From positions 41,902 through 105,901 of the forward strand of contig PABK01000033.1 of assembly GCA_002699145.1 (NCBI GenBank): a DNA stretch of 64,000 bases, given 5' to 3'. Positions 50,973 through 60,988 of the stretch are shown here, one piece after another. The stretch's first letter is position 1, and every line of letters begins with the position of its first letter. The stretch is from Halioglobus sp. GTDB taxonomy: Bacteria > Pseudomonadota > Gammaproteobacteria > Pseudomonadales > Halieaceae. Below the pieces are notes generated by a model. The model ran no database searches. It saw only the letters and a list, made by a program, of their open reading frames with translations, and had not been told where the DNA came from. The position numbers were made by a program, and so were the translations under genes.

Positions 50973-52094
50973 ATGCCAGATGTCGTCATCAGCGGTACCG
51001 GGCTATACACACCTGCCGAATCTATCAGTAACGAGGAACTGGTCGCCTCGTTCAACGCCTATGTCGAGGCCTACAACGCCGCCAACGCGGACGCCATCGC
51101 CGCCGGAGAGCTGCCCCCGCTGCAACCCTCCTCCGCCGAGTTCATCGAAAAGGCCTCCGGCATAAAATCGCGCTACGTGATGAACAAGTCCGGCATCCTG
51201 GACCCGCAGCGTATGGTGCCGGACCTGCCCGAACGGCCGGACCGCGAACCGTCCATCCAGTGCGAGATGGCGGTCGCCGCGGCGCGCGAAGCCATGCAGC
51301 AGGCACGCAAGAGCGCGACGGATATCGACGCGGTGATCGTCGCCGCCTCCAACATGCAGCGCCCCTACCCCGCCATGGCTGTTGAAATACAGGACGCCCT
51401 GGGCATCGACGGCTACGGCTTCGACATGAACGTGGCCTGCTCCTCGGCCACCTTTGCCATCCAGCAGGCACGGGACGCCGTGTTGACCGGCAGCGCATCC
51501 TGCGTGCTGCTGCTCAACCCCGAGATATGCAGCGGCCATCTCAACTTCCGCGACCGCGACTCGCATTTCATCTTTGGCGACGTGTGCACCGCGGTGATCG
51601 TCGAGCGCGCCGGGACGGCCACCGCCGACGAGCAGTTCCTGCTGGTGGACAGCAAGCTGCGCACCATCTACTCAAACAATATCCGCAACAACTTCGGCTT
51701 TCTCAACCGCGCGGACGAAAGCGGGGTCGGCAAGCCCGACAAGCTCTTTGTGCAGGAGGGGCGCAAGGTCTTCAAGGAAGTCTGCCCGGAGGTCGCCAAG
51801 CAGATTTCCACGCAGCTGGACGCACTGGATATCGAACCATCAAGCCTGAAGCGCATGTGGCTGCACCAGGCCAACCTGAGCATGAACCAGTTGATTTCCC
51901 GGCGGGTTCTCGGGCGTGAGGCGAGGCCGGACGAGGCGCCGACGATCCTCGACGAGTACGCCAATACCAGTTCGGCGGGGTCGGTGATCGCCTTCCACAA
52001 GCACCGCGCCGACTTCGCACCCGGCGACATCGGCGTACTGTGCTCTTTCGGCGCCGGCTACAGCATCGGCAGCGTGGTGCTGCGCCGACTCTAG
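50973..52094 (+). CDS. Beta-ketoacyl-ACP synthase III-like protein
   Basis: [17 protein letters not shown] (Cys nucleophile), [31 protein letters not shown]. Confidence 0.88.
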   Translation: MPDVVISGTGLYTPAESISNEELVASFNAYVEAYNAANADAIAAGELPPLQPSSAEFIEKASGIKSRYVMNKSGILDPQRMVPDLPERPDREPSIQCEMAVAAAREAMQQARKSATDIDAVIVAASNMQRPYPAMAVEIQDALGIDGYGFDMNVACSSATFAIQQARDAVLTGSASCVLLLNPEICSGHLNFRDRDSHFIFGDVCTAVIVERAGTATADEQFLLVDSKLRTIYSNNIRNNFGFLNRADESGVGKPDKLFVQEGRKVFKEVCPEVAKQISTQLDALDIEPSSLKRMWLHQANLSMNQLISRRVLGREARPDEAPTILDEYANTSSAGSVIAFHKHRADFAPGDIGVLCSFGAGYSIGSVVLRRL

Positions 52095-52115
52095 CGCGCC
52101 ACGCTGCGGCGGCGC

Positions 52116-53177
52116 TCAGGCGCCCAGGATCTCGCGCAGCGCGTCGACCAGGATGGCACACTGCTGCGGCGTGCCAATGCTGATACGCAGGTAATCGTCG
52201 ATGCGCGGCCGCGCAAAATAACGCACCAGCACACCTTTTTCACGCAACGCGCCGAACAGTTCCCCCGCCGGCCGGCACGGGTGGTGCACGAAGAGGAAGT
52301 TGGCGGCGGAGGGTAGTACCTCGAAGCCCATTTGCAGCAGGCTGGCGCGCAGGCTTTCGCGGCTGTCCACGACCGCCCGGCAGGTCTGCTGGAAGTAATC
52401 CTCGTCCTCGAAAGCCGCCAGGGCCACCTCCTCCGCCAACAAGTCCAGCGTGTAGGAATTGAAAGAGTTCTTCACCCTCTCCAGGCCCTCGATCAACGCC
52501 GCATCACCGAGCGCGAAGCCGACCCTCAGGCCGGCCAGCGCGCGCGACTTGGACAGCGTCTGCACGACCAACAGGTTGTCGAAGTCCCGCACCAGGGAGA
52601 CGGCCGATTCGCCGCCGAAGTCGATGTACGCCTCATCCACCACGACCACGCAGTCTCGATGGCGCGCCAACAGCTCACGCAGCGCCGGCAGGCCCAGCAA
52701 CAACCCGGTTGGCGCATTGGGATTGGGCAGGATGATGCCGCCACAGTCGGCGGGGAAGGCGGCGGGGTCGATAGCCAGGTCCGAGCTCACCGGCACCTCG
52801 CGGACGTCGATGCCGCACAGTTCACTCCACACCGGGTAGAAACTGTAGGTCACATCGGGAAAGCACAGCGGCCCCGAGTGCTTGAGCAGGCCCAGGAAGG
52901 CGAAGGCCAGCACCTCGTCGGAGCCGTTGCCGACGAACACCTGCTGCGGCTGCAGCCCGTTGCGCGCGGCGATGGCGCGGCGCAGGCGCGCCGAGTCCGG
53001 GTCCGGGTAGAGCCGCAGGCGCTGCACGTCCAGCGCCGCCAGGGCGCGCCCCACCGCCGGCGACGGCGGGTAGGGGTTCTCATTGGTATTGAGCTTGACC
53101 AGGGGCTCGTCCACCGGCTGTTCGCCGGGTACGTAGGGGGTCAGGCCCCGGGCCAGTTCACTCCAGAAACGGCTCAT
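52116..53177 (-). CDS. hisC: Histidinol-phosphate aminotransferase
   Basis: LNTNENPYPPSP; VDEAYIDFGGESAV; VVQTLSKSRALAGLRVGFALG. Confidence 0.95.
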   Translation of the reverse strand: MSRFWSELARGLTPYVPGEQPVDEPLVKLNTNENPYPPSPAVGRALAALDVQRLRLYPDPDSARLRRAIAARNGLQPQQVFVGNGSDEVLAFAFLGLLKHSGPLCFPDVTYSFYPVWSELCGIDVREVPVSSDLAIDPAAFPADCGGIILPNPNAPTGLLLGLPALRELLARHRDCVVVVDEAYIDFGGESAVSLVRDFDNLLVVQTLSKSRALAGLRVGFALGDAALIEGLERVKNSFNSYTLDLLAEEVALAAFEDEDYFQQTCRAVVDSRESLRASLLQMGFEVLPSAANFLFVHHPCRPAGELFGALREKGVLVRYFARPRIDDYLRISIGTPQQCAILVDALREILGA

Positions 53178-53218
53178 TTGTCACCCCATGGGGGCGCGAC
53201 GGGTCCGCCCCGGAAAAG

Positions 53219-53246
53219 GAAAAGCCCGGTACTGGCCCGGGCTTTA
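53219..53246 (-). terminator. Terminator downstream of tRNA-Glu (minus strand)
   Basis: Minus strand AAAGCCCGGGCCAGTACCGGGCTTTT. Confidence 0.75.
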
Positions 53247-53252
53247 CGGTTT

Positions 53253-53328
53253 TGGCGTCCCCTAGGGGGTTCGAACCCCTGTTTCTGCCGTGAAAGGGCA
53301 GAGTCCTGGGCCACTAGACGAAGGGGAC
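53253..53328 (-). tRNA. tRNA-Glu(TTC), second copy
   Basis: Near-identical to 24536-24611 (CCCAGGACT vs CCTAGGACT in the D-arm region). Confidence 0.97.
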
Positions 53329-53410
53329 GGGACACGCTGCCGGCTCGTACCGGGAGCGCGCGCCATTTTACCGGCTCGCCCGCCGGATGCAACAACCGCG
53401 TCGTCGCGCC

Positions 53411-54661
53411 CTAGTAGACGAAGCCGGTATCCAGTTGCAGGCTCTCGTAGTCCACGTCATTGCCGAGGTCCACGCCGCGCCGGGTATCGAAATAGGTGGC
53501 GGCAATATACCACCCCTTGTCCAGTTGGTAGCGCGCGGACAGTTTGTGTCCCTCGCCATCGGTGCCACCGCCGGCGAAGTCAGAATCGCTGAGTAATCCC
53601 AGCGTGGCATCCGCCTCCACGTCCTGGTACTGGTAGCGCAGTTTCCAGCTGTGCCGCTGCCCGCTGCTACCCAGCACGATACCGGCGACATAGCCGCTGT
53701 CCAGATCGTCCGCGGCGTCGTTCTCGATATAGTCCGCGTAGATGCTCAGGGGCATGTCCAGCACCTCGAGCCCCAGTTCCAGCGACAGGTTCATGACCTC
53801 GTAGTCGAAGGCGTAGACCTCTTCCCCGCCGACGATGCGCGAGGAGTTACCGAAAAAGTCAGGGTCATCCGGATCAAAGGCCGTGCGTCCCTCGCTGGGC
53901 ACATCGAGATAACGCGCCGCGCCGGTCAGGGTGGCCATGTCGGCGATGGGCAGGCGCGCGCCCAGCTGAACGCCCCAGATGGCGGCGTCGTCCTCCCGGC
54001 TGTCGCTCTCGAGGAAATTATAGGTCGCGTTGGCGAACAGTTTTCCCGCCGACCAGCGCAGTGCGGCGCCTTCCGGGCGGAAATCGCTATCCCAGATCAA
54101 CTGGCTGCCCCCGGCATGGAAGAAGGGATTGGAAAACTTGCCGGCGATGAGCTTCGTGTTCTCTATGCCCTGCCAGTTGAAATAGGCCAGATCCAGGCGC
54201 AGGTCCTTGGTCGAACCCCCGCCACCCAGGGTCTGGTTGGTGGAGACGGGGGCGTCGCCGCCACTGGCCATACCCAGTCCGACCTCGACGGTATCGGTGG
54301 CGCGGGCGATCAGCGCCGCCCTGGCGCGAATGCGGTTGCGCTCGCGGTCATCCCTGTCCTCCTGCTCGATATCCTCGAAGCGGTAGCGGAAGTCGCCCTT
54401 CCAGCGCACACGCTCCGCCCAGTGGCCCTCGTCCCTGCCCGCGCTCGCCGGGGCCAGGGGCGCCTCCAGGTCCTCGACCACCAGCGGCGTGGACAGCGAC
54501 TCACGCAGTCGCCGGTTCTCTTCCTCCAACGCGCTGAGCCGCGCCTGCATGGCCGTGAATTCCGCCTTGAAACGCGCCCACTCGTCCGCCGGTACGGCGG
54601 CCGCCAGGTGCGGGCTGAGCAACAGCAGCGCCACGGCGAACGCCAACGAAGTTTTCAACAT
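53411..54661 (-). CDS. Putative outer-membrane porin
   Basis: Signal peptide, coiled-coil (MQARLSALEEENRRLRESL), alternating beta-barrel pattern, terminal aromatic (ESLQLDTGFVY). Confidence 0.85.
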   Translation of the reverse strand: MLKTSLAFAVALLLLSPHLAAAVPADEWARFKAEFTAMQARLSALEEENRRLRESLSTPLVVEDLEAPLAPASAGRDEGHWAERVRWKGDFRYRFEDIEQEDRDDRERNRIRARAALIARATDTVEVGLGMASGGDAPVSTNQTLGGGGSTKDLRLDLAYFNWQGIENTKLIAGKFSNPFFHAGGSQLIWDSDFRPEGAALRWSAGKLFANATYNFLESDSREDDAAIWGVQLGARLPIADMATLTGAARYLDVPSEGRTAFDPDDPDFFGNSSRIVGGEEVYAFDYEVMNLSLELGLEVLDMPLSIYADYIENDAADDLDSGYVAGIVLGSSGQRHSWKLRYQYQDVEADATLGLLSDSDFAGGGTDGEGHKLSARYQLDKGWYIAATYFDTRRGVDLGNDVDYESLQLDTGFVY

Positions 54662-54789
54662 TGCTATTTCCCCTCTGCCAGGAGCCCCACTCTGTGGATG
54701 CCCACTGGGATGGGCGGCGGGGCTGGGTAGGCAAAGATACCAGACGCGGGCGGCAATGGGCCCCGCCCCGGCGGGATGGGGAGAAAAAA

Positions 54790-54807
54790 ATGACAGAAAT
54801 GTTACAA
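54790..54807 (-). promoter_or_regulatory. Candidate Pho box upstream of porin
   Basis: Minus strand TTGTAAC-ATTT-CTGTCAT, two 7-bp direct repeats with a 4-bp AT-rich spacer. Confidence 0.6.
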
Positions 54808-54880
54808 AGTTGGACTACAATAGCCAACGGCCCCCGGCTACACGGCTGATGTAGTCCCGGGGACTCGCCTGGACAGGGGC

Positions 54881-55006
54881 TCAGGTGAAGATTTGCACCA
54901 GGAAGATGCTAACGGACACCACGACAAGCACTTCGACTGCCAGCGCCTGTGGTGCTACCTCAGGCGACCTGCCGCGTAGTTCTTTCTCGGCCGCACGTAA
55001 ATTCAT
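54881..55006 (-). CDS. Putative 41-aa single-TM protein
   Basis: MNLRAAEKELRGRSPEVAPQALAVEVLVVVSVSIFLVQIFT; below the length cut-off of the ORF track. Confidence 0.35.
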   Translation of the reverse strand: MNLRAAEKELRGRSPEVAPQALAVEVLVVVSVSIFLVQIFT

Positions 55007-55127
55007 AACCGGATACCACGCCTCTACGTAGCTGTTGTATATACATAAGTTACACGCTGTAATCTAGAGTTACAAGTGAAATACATGTGATAAACTGCCG
55101 AAATTGCAGGAAAATTAACGCTTTATC

Positions 55128-55298
55128 ATGTCCAAGACCAAACTGCTGAACATCCGTATCGACCCGGAGCTGAAAAAGAAAGCCAAGAAGCTGGCCGAGG
55201 CGGACGGGCGCTCCCTGTCCAACTGGGTGACCAAGCTGATCTCCGGCAAGGTCAAGGAGGCCGAAAAGGAGGCCCAGAAAAGCAAGAAGGACGGCTAG
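55128..55298 (+). CDS. Ribbon-helix-helix-like small protein (56 aa)
   Basis: MSKTKLLNIRIDPELKKKAKKLAEADGRSLSNWVTKLISGKVKEAEKEAQKSKKDG; RHH pattern; short, so absent from the ORF track. Confidence 0.7.
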   Translation: MSKTKLLNIRIDPELKKKAKKLAEADGRSLSNWVTKLISGKVKEAEKEAQKSKKDG

Positions 55299-56023
55299 GC
55301 AGGCGTACCGGGGGCGAAACGCGCCTGGATCTCCTCGATACTCAGGTGGCGCACATCGCTGCCGCGGACGAGGAAAATCACCTCCTCGCAGATATTCTCC
55401 GCGTGATCGCCGATGCGCTCCATGGCGCGGGCGCACCAGTTGACCCGCAGCATGTTCTTCACCTGCTGCGGTTCTTCCATGACGTGGGTGAGCATGAGCC
55501 GCGTCACCGATTCGAATTCCTGGTCGATATCCGCATCCCGGGCGGCCACCGCCACCGCCGCTTCCACGTCCAGACGGGCAAACGCATCCAGCGCATCGCG
55601 CAACATGGAGACCACACTGCTGCCCAGGTGCCGGGGCGATGAGACAAAGTCGCTGCGCGTGCGCGAATCGGCCAGGGCCGCAGCCAGGCGGCCAATTTTT
55701 TCCGCCTCGTCACCGACGCGCTCGAGGTCGGCGACCAGGCGGATGACCGAGAGGATCATGCGCAGGTCACTTGCCGCCGGCTGGCGACGCGCCAGGATAT
55801 CCATGCACTCGGCGCTGATTTCAACCTCCAGGGCGTTGATCGGGAGGTCTCCCAGCGCGACGGCTTCGGCCAGGGCGCCGTCGCCCTTCACCAGCGCCTC
55901 GATGGCCTTTTCACACTGGGCCTCGACCAGTCCGCCCATGGTCAAAGCCTTGGTGCGCACCGCCTCCAGTTCGCGGTCGAACTGCTGTGAGGTGTGCTGA
56001 CCCATGGTGAAGGAATCGTCCAC
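55295..56023 (-). CDS. phoU: Phosphate signaling complex protein PhoU (copy 1)
   Basis: QFDRELEAVRTKALTMGGLVEAQCEKA; DLERVGDEAEKI; RAMERIGDHAENI. Confidence 0.95.
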   Translation of the reverse strand: MDDSFTMGQHTSQQFDRELEAVRTKALTMGGLVEAQCEKAIEALVKGDGALAEAVALGDLPINALEVEISAECMDILARRQPAASDLRMILSVIRLVADLERVGDEAEKIGRLAAALADSRTRSDFVSSPRHLGSSVVSMLRDALDAFARLDVEAAVAVAARDADIDQEFESVTRLMLTHVMEEPQQVKNMLRVNWCARAMERIGDHAENICEEVIFLVRGSDVRHLSIEEIQARFAPGTPA

Positions 56024-56041
56024 GCCGCGCCCCGTACCGAA

Positions 56042-56959
56042 TCAGCCGAAACGGCCGGTAATGTAGTTTTCGGTCAGCTGGTGCCTGGGCATGGTGAAGA
56101 CATCCTTGGTCTCGCCCACCTCGATCAGGCGGCCCAGGTGGAAATACGCGGTGCGCTGAGACACCCTGGCCGCCTGCTGCATCGAGTGGGTGACAATGGC
56201 GATGGTGAACTTTTCTTTCAACTCGTCGATCAATTCCTCGATGCGCGCCGTCGCGATCGGGTCCAGCGCGGAGCACGGCTCATCCATCAGGATGACCTCC
56301 GGGCTTACGGCGATGGCCCTGGCGATACACAGGCGCTGTTGCTGCCCCCCGGACAGCCCGGTGCCCGGCTTGTCCAGGTTGTCCTTGACCTCGTCGAACA
56401 GGCTGGCGCGGCGCAGGCTGTTCTCGACGATCTCGTCCATTTCCGCCTTGCTCTGTGCGAGGCCGTGAATTCGGGCGCCGTAGGCGACGTTCTCGTAGAT
56501 CGACTTGGGGAAGGGGTTGGGCTTCTGGAACACCATGCCCACACGCGCCCGCAGCAGTACAGTGTCCTGGCCACTGGTGTAGATGTCCTCCTCGTCCAGC
56601 GTGATATTGCCCTCGACGCGGCAGATAGGGATGATATCGTTCATCCTGTTCAGGGTGCGCAGAAACGTGGACTTGCCGCAGCCGGAGGGGCCGATCATGG
56701 CGATCACCTCGTTCTGGCCGATATCCAGCGACACGTTCATGATCGCGTGCTTTTCACCGTAGTACACGTTGACATTGCGCGCGGACATTTTCGGGTTATC
56801 GACGAAGGGCGTCCCGGTCGTTTCGAAATCCTCCGTGGCCTCGGCGTGTTCGATGTCAAACCCCGCCGACTCCTCGCCCGCCGCTGCCTGCGCGTCGACG
56901 GCTCCCGTTCCGTTGGCTGTCACTGACACTGCACTCATTCTGCTTGATCCCGGGGCCAT
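56042..56959 (-). CDS. pstB: Phosphate ABC transporter ATP-binding protein PstB
   Basis: [52 protein letters not shown]. Confidence 0.97.
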   Translation of the reverse strand: MAPGSSRMSAVSVTANGTGAVDAQAAAGEESAGFDIEHAEATEDFETTGTPFVDNPKMSARNVNVYYGEKHAIMNVSLDIGQNEVIAMIGPSGCGKSTFLRTLNRMNDIIPICRVEGNITLDEEDIYTSGQDTVLLRARVGMVFQKPNPFPKSIYENVAYGARIHGLAQSKAEMDEIVENSLRRASLFDEVKDNLDKPGTGLSGGQQQRLCIARAIAVSPEVILMDEPCSALDPIATARIEELIDELKEKFTIAIVTHSMQQAARVSQRTAYFHLGRLIEVGETKDVFTMPRHQLTENYITGRFG

Positions 56960-56972
56960 TATGCCCGCTGAA

Positions 56973-58262
56973 TTATTTCGATTCGAAGCGTCGGCGCAAA
57001 TAAATGGCCACCGCGTTCATCATGATCAGGAACCCCATCAGCACCATGATCGCAGCCGAGGTTTTCTCCGTAAAGCCGCGCTCCGGGCTGTCGGCCCAGA
57101 GGAAAATTTGCACCGGCAGCACCGTGGACGGGTCCGAGACGCTGCCTGGCACGTCCATGATGAAGGCCACCATGCCGATCATCAGCAGCGGCGCCGTCTC
57201 GCCCAGTGCCTGGGCCATACCGATGATGGAGCCGGTTAGAATGCCCGGCATGGCGACCGGCAACACATGGTGAAACACGGTCTGCAGGCGCGACGCACCG
57301 ACGCCCAGCGCGGCCTCGCGTATGGACGGCGACACCGCCTGGATCGCCGCGCGCGAGGTGATGATGATGGTCGGCAGGGTCATCAGCGACAGCACCATAC
57401 CTCCGACCAGCGGCGCCGAGCGCGGCAGGTCCATGAAATTGATGAACACCGCCAGCCCCAGCAGGCCGAAGACAATCGAGGGCACCGCCGCCAGGTTGTT
57501 GATGTTGATCTCGATGAGGTCCGTCAGGCGGTTGCGCGCCGCGAACTCCTCCAGGTAAACCGCCGCCAACACACCGATGGGGAACGCCAGGCAGAAAGTG
57601 ACCGCCAGCGTGAAGAGAGAGCCGTACAACGCCGCCTTGATACCCGCCAGTTCAGGCTCGCGCGAGTCTCCGGCGGTGAAAAACGTGGTGTTGAAACGCG
57701 ACTCGGTCCTGCCCTGGTCGCGCAACTCGTCGAGCCAGGCGACCTGGTTGTCCTTGACGCGACGGTCGGATTCCGGGAGCTGGGTATCCACCTGCCCCTT
57801 GAGGTAACTGCCCGCCTCCGCGTGCGCCATGAGCCACACCGGCCCGGATGTACCGATCAGGGACGGGTCGGCGATCACCCGATCGCGCAGCTCGTATTCG
57901 GCGCCGGCGCTGACCAGCCGGTACAGGCTGCGCTTCTCCGAGCGCCCGGAGACCTCGGGAAAGGTGTCCCTGAGACCACGCTTGATCACCGCGCCAAAAT
58001 CCGCGGCGAACAGCTCCGTCTCGTCCGGCGTGCTGCTGACGCCCAGGGTGGCGGCGTCCAGCGTCAGGTCGATGCTGATGAAGTGCTGGGTAAACGCCGG
58101 CAGCCCCTTGCCGATGATGTCGGCCAGCAGGACGAACAGGAACAGGAAGCCGGTCATCACCGCGAGGCGGCCGTACCATTTGAAGCGCGTCTCCCGGGCA
58201 TAGCGCTTCTTCAGGGAGGCCTGGATGGCCGCTGTGTTCTTGTAGTGATCCGGCTCAGTCAT
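56973..58262 (-). CDS. pstA: Phosphate ABC transporter permease PstA
   Basis: PstA-like permease with extended N-terminal region; [23 protein letters not shown]. Confidence 0.93.
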   Translation of the reverse strand: MTEPDHYKNTAAIQASLKKRYARETRFKWYGRLAVMTGFLFLFVLLADIIGKGLPAFTQHFISIDLTLDAATLGVSSTPDETELFAADFGAVIKRGLRDTFPEVSGRSEKRSLYRLVSAGAEYELRDRVIADPSLIGTSGPVWLMAHAEAGSYLKGQVDTQLPESDRRVKDNQVAWLDELRDQGRTESRFNTTFFTAGDSREPELAGIKAALYGSLFTLAVTFCLAFPIGVLAAVYLEEFAARNRLTDLIEININNLAAVPSIVFGLLGLAVFINFMDLPRSAPLVGGMVLSLMTLPTIIITSRAAIQAVSPSIREAALGVGASRLQTVFHHVLPVAMPGILTGSIIGMAQALGETAPLLMIGMVAFIMDVPGSVSDPSTVLPVQIFLWADSPERGFTEKTSAAIMVLMGFLIMMNAVAIYLRRRFESK

Positions 58263-59643
58263 ATTGCTCACGGTACCTGCGCACCACGTACAGCGCGACG
58301 ACATTCAATAACAGGGTGACGAAGAACAGTACCAGGCCCAGGGCGAAGGCGGCCAGCGTCTTGGGACTGTCAAACTCCTGGTCGCCGACCAGCAGCGTGA
58401 CGATCTGCACGGTGATCGTGGTGACCGCCTCAAGCGGGTTCGCGGTCAGCTTGGCGGAAAGACCCGCGGCCATGACCACGATCATGGTCTCGCCGATTGC
58501 GCGCGAGACCGCCAGCAGGATGCCGCCGACGATACCCGGCAACGCAGCGGGCAGCAACACCTTGCGGATGGTCTCGTTCATGGTCGCGCCCATGCCCAGG
58601 GACGCCTCGCGCAAGCTGTCGGGCACCGCGTTGATGATATCGTCGGACAGGGACATGACGAAGGGGATGATCATGATGCCCATGACCGTGCCCGCTGCCA
58701 GCGCGCTCTCGGAAGCCACTGTCAGGCCAATCGACTCGCCGACATCGCGGATGAAGGGCGCGACCGTGAGCGCGGCGAAAAACCCGTAGACCACGGTCGG
58801 GACACCGGCGAGTATCTCCAGTACCGGTTTGGTCACGGCGCGAAAACGGCGCGATGCGTACTCGGACAGGTAGATCGCGGAGAGCAGGCCGACGGGCACG
58901 GCAATGACCATGGCGACGGCGGAGATCAGCAGCGTCCCCAGCAGTAACGGAATGAAGCCAAAGGACCCCGAGGCCCCCACCTGGTCCGCGCGAATCGCCA
59001 TCTGCGGACTCCACTCCAGACCGAACAGGAAGTCTGACAGGGGTATGATCTGGAAAAACTGCACTGCCTGGAACAGCACCGACAGGACGATGCCCAGGGT
59101 GGTGAGAACTGCCAGGAACGAGCAGGCGAACAGTGTCGCGGTGATGATACCCTCGACGTGGTTGCGGGCGCGGAACGCCGGGGCGATCTTGCGCAGCGCA
59201 AGCGCGCCGCCGCCAAGCCCCACCAGGAACACCAGCGCGGTCTTCAACACGGCCAGCCTGCTCGCGGCCTCGGTGTAGTATTGCGCCGCCGCCAGCTGCG
59301 TCTCGTCCAGGCCGGATGCATCGATGGCGCCGTGCGCGTAGCTCAGCAGCTGGTTGAAATACAGGCTCAGTTCGTCCGCCCCCATCTGCCGCACCGACGC
59401 GGGCAGTTGCGCCAGCACCATTTCGTTGAGCAGGCTCGATTCCAGCCCCGTCCACAGAAGTAGCAGCAGCAGCGCCGGCAGCGCGACCCAGGCTGCGGCC
59501 ATGTATCCGTAATGCTTGGGCAGGGAGTGCAGGGACTGCGGTCCGCCCGCGCCGCTGGCCAGCGCCAGGGAGCGATTGCGTCCCAGGTAAAAGCCGGCGA
59601 CGGCCAGGGTAGCAAGGACCAGGACTAAGGTGGTGGTAGGCAT
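58255..59643 (-). CDS. pstC: Phosphate ABC transporter permease PstC
   Basis: GMGATMNETIRKVLLPAALPGIVGGILLAVSRAIGETMIV. Confidence 0.94.
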   Translation of the reverse strand: MPTTTLVLVLATLAVAGFYLGRNRSLALASGAGGPQSLHSLPKHYGYMAAAWVALPALLLLLLWTGLESSLLNEMVLAQLPASVRQMGADELSLYFNQLLSYAHGAIDASGLDETQLAAAQYYTEAASRLAVLKTALVFLVGLGGGALALRKIAPAFRARNHVEGIITATLFACSFLAVLTTLGIVLSVLFQAVQFFQIIPLSDFLFGLEWSPQMAIRADQVGASGSFGFIPLLLGTLLISAVAMVIAVPVGLLSAIYLSEYASRRFRAVTKPVLEILAGVPTVVYGFFAALTVAPFIRDVGESIGLTVASESALAAGTVMGIMIIPFVMSLSDDIINAVPDSLREASLGMGATMNETIRKVLLPAALPGIVGGILLAVSRAIGETMIVVMAAGLSAKLTANPLEAVTTITVQIVTLLVGDQEFDSPKTLAAFALGLVLFFVTLLLNVVALYVVRRYREQYD

Positions 59644-59741
59644 GAGCGTGTCAATCCTTTCGCCGCCAGGTGGCCCGGCCAGCGCCGGCGTACGTCCCTT
59701 CGATCATGTGTAATTCCTGTGCTCCCGGGGACTGGCGGAGC

Positions 59742-60884
59742 TCACATTTCCAGGCGTTTCAGGCTCTTGACGTCCGCCTGCACCTGGCGCAGTTCCTCAT
59801 CGCTGAGCGGAATCAGGCCTTTTTCCGGCAGGTAGCCGTCCTCACCCATGGCGCGGCTGGAGGTAAACTCCAGGGCGAACTCCTGTATGCCCGGAATCTT
59901 GCCGACGTGGGCGGCCTTGATGTAGAAGTAAAGCGGCCTGGACACCGGGTAGTCGCCATCGGCGATGCTGTCGAAGGTCGGCTCGACACCGTCGATCAGG
60001 GTGCCCTGCACCTTGTCTGCGTTTTCTTCCAGGAAACTGAACCCGAAGATACCCAGCGCGGCCGGGTTCGCCTCCAGTTTCTGCACGATCAGGTTGTCGT
60101 TTTCGCCGGCCTCGATGAAGGCCCCGTCTTCGCGCATGGCATAGGCGATAGTCTTGAAGATATCCTTGCCTTTCGGCGGCGTGCCCTTGTTCGCCGCCAT
60201 GCTGTCGTAGACCGACTGCGGGATGCCCAGTTTCCCCAACAGCGCCCGTATCTCATCGCCCTGCCCTGCGCCCAGGCCGTACAGCGCCTTCAGGTCGGCA
60301 TTGGCTTTGGCGCCGCCCCCCAGGGCGAGTTCCACGAAGGCATCGCGGGTGCCTGACGTCGGCGGCGGGCCCAGCACCTCGATCCGCGTGTTGGGCAGGC
60401 GCGGGTGGATGTCGCTCCAGGTCTTGTTCGGGTTCGGGATCAGCTTGCCGTCGGGGCCCACGACGTCCTTGGCCAGGGCCGCGAAGACCTCCGCCAGGGA
60501 CAGTTCCAGGCGCGGTGACTCCTTGGAGTTGGCGATGGCGATGCCGTCATAGCCCACCAGCACCTCGACCACGTCGGTGACGCCGTTGGCCTGGCAGTCG
60601 TCGTACTCGCTCTTCTTGATACGGCGCGAGCTGTTGGTGATGTCCGGGGTACTGGCGCCCACGCCGCGGCAGAACAGCTTCAGGCCGCCGCCGGAACCCG
60701 TGGACTCGATCTTCGGCGCCTTGAAGCTCGTCGAGCGCCCGAAGCGCTCCGCGACCACCGTGGCGAACGGGTACACGGTGGAGGAGCCAACCACGCTCAC
60801 GTTGTCCCTGGCCTGGGCCAGGCCCGGCGTCAGGACGCCCGTGGCAGCGAGGGTGACCAGGGCTTTAGCAAGTAGGTTTTTCAC
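59742..60884 (-). CDS. pstS: Phosphate ABC transporter substrate-binding protein PstS
   Basis: VVGSSTVYPFATVVAERFG; TGSGGGLKLFCRGVG; pst context. GTG start proposed. Confidence 0.93.
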   Translation of the reverse strand: MKNLLAKALVTLAATGVLTPGLAQARDNVSVVGSSTVYPFATVVAERFGRSTSFKAPKIESTGSGGGLKLFCRGVGASTPDITNSSRRIKKSEYDDCQANGVTDVVEVLVGYDGIAIANSKESPRLELSLAEVFAALAKDVVGPDGKLIPNPNKTWSDIHPRLPNTRIEVLGPPPTSGTRDAFVELALGGGAKANADLKALYGLGAGQGDEIRALLGKLGIPQSVYDSMAANKGTPPKGKDIFKTIAYAMREDGAFIEAGENDNLIVQKLEANPAALGIFGFSFLEENADKVQGTLIDGVEPTFDSIADGDYPVSRPLYFYIKAAHVGKIPGIQEFALEFTSSRAMGEDGYLPEKGLIPLSDEELRQVQADVKSLKRLEM

Positions 60885-60964
60885 GTCGGGAAACTCCGTC
60901 AAGGCGAGTGGATTCAGGGGAAAACGAGAACTGCAGCGGGTCCTGCGCATTCTAGGCAGCGTAT

Positions 60965-60982
60965 GTTACGCTTTTGTGACAT
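60965..60982 (-). promoter_or_regulatory. Weak Pho-box-like sequence upstream of pstS
   Basis: Minus strand ATGTCAC-AAAA-GCGTAAC; the second repeat is degenerate. Confidence 0.35.
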
Positions 60983-60988
60983 CCGCCT

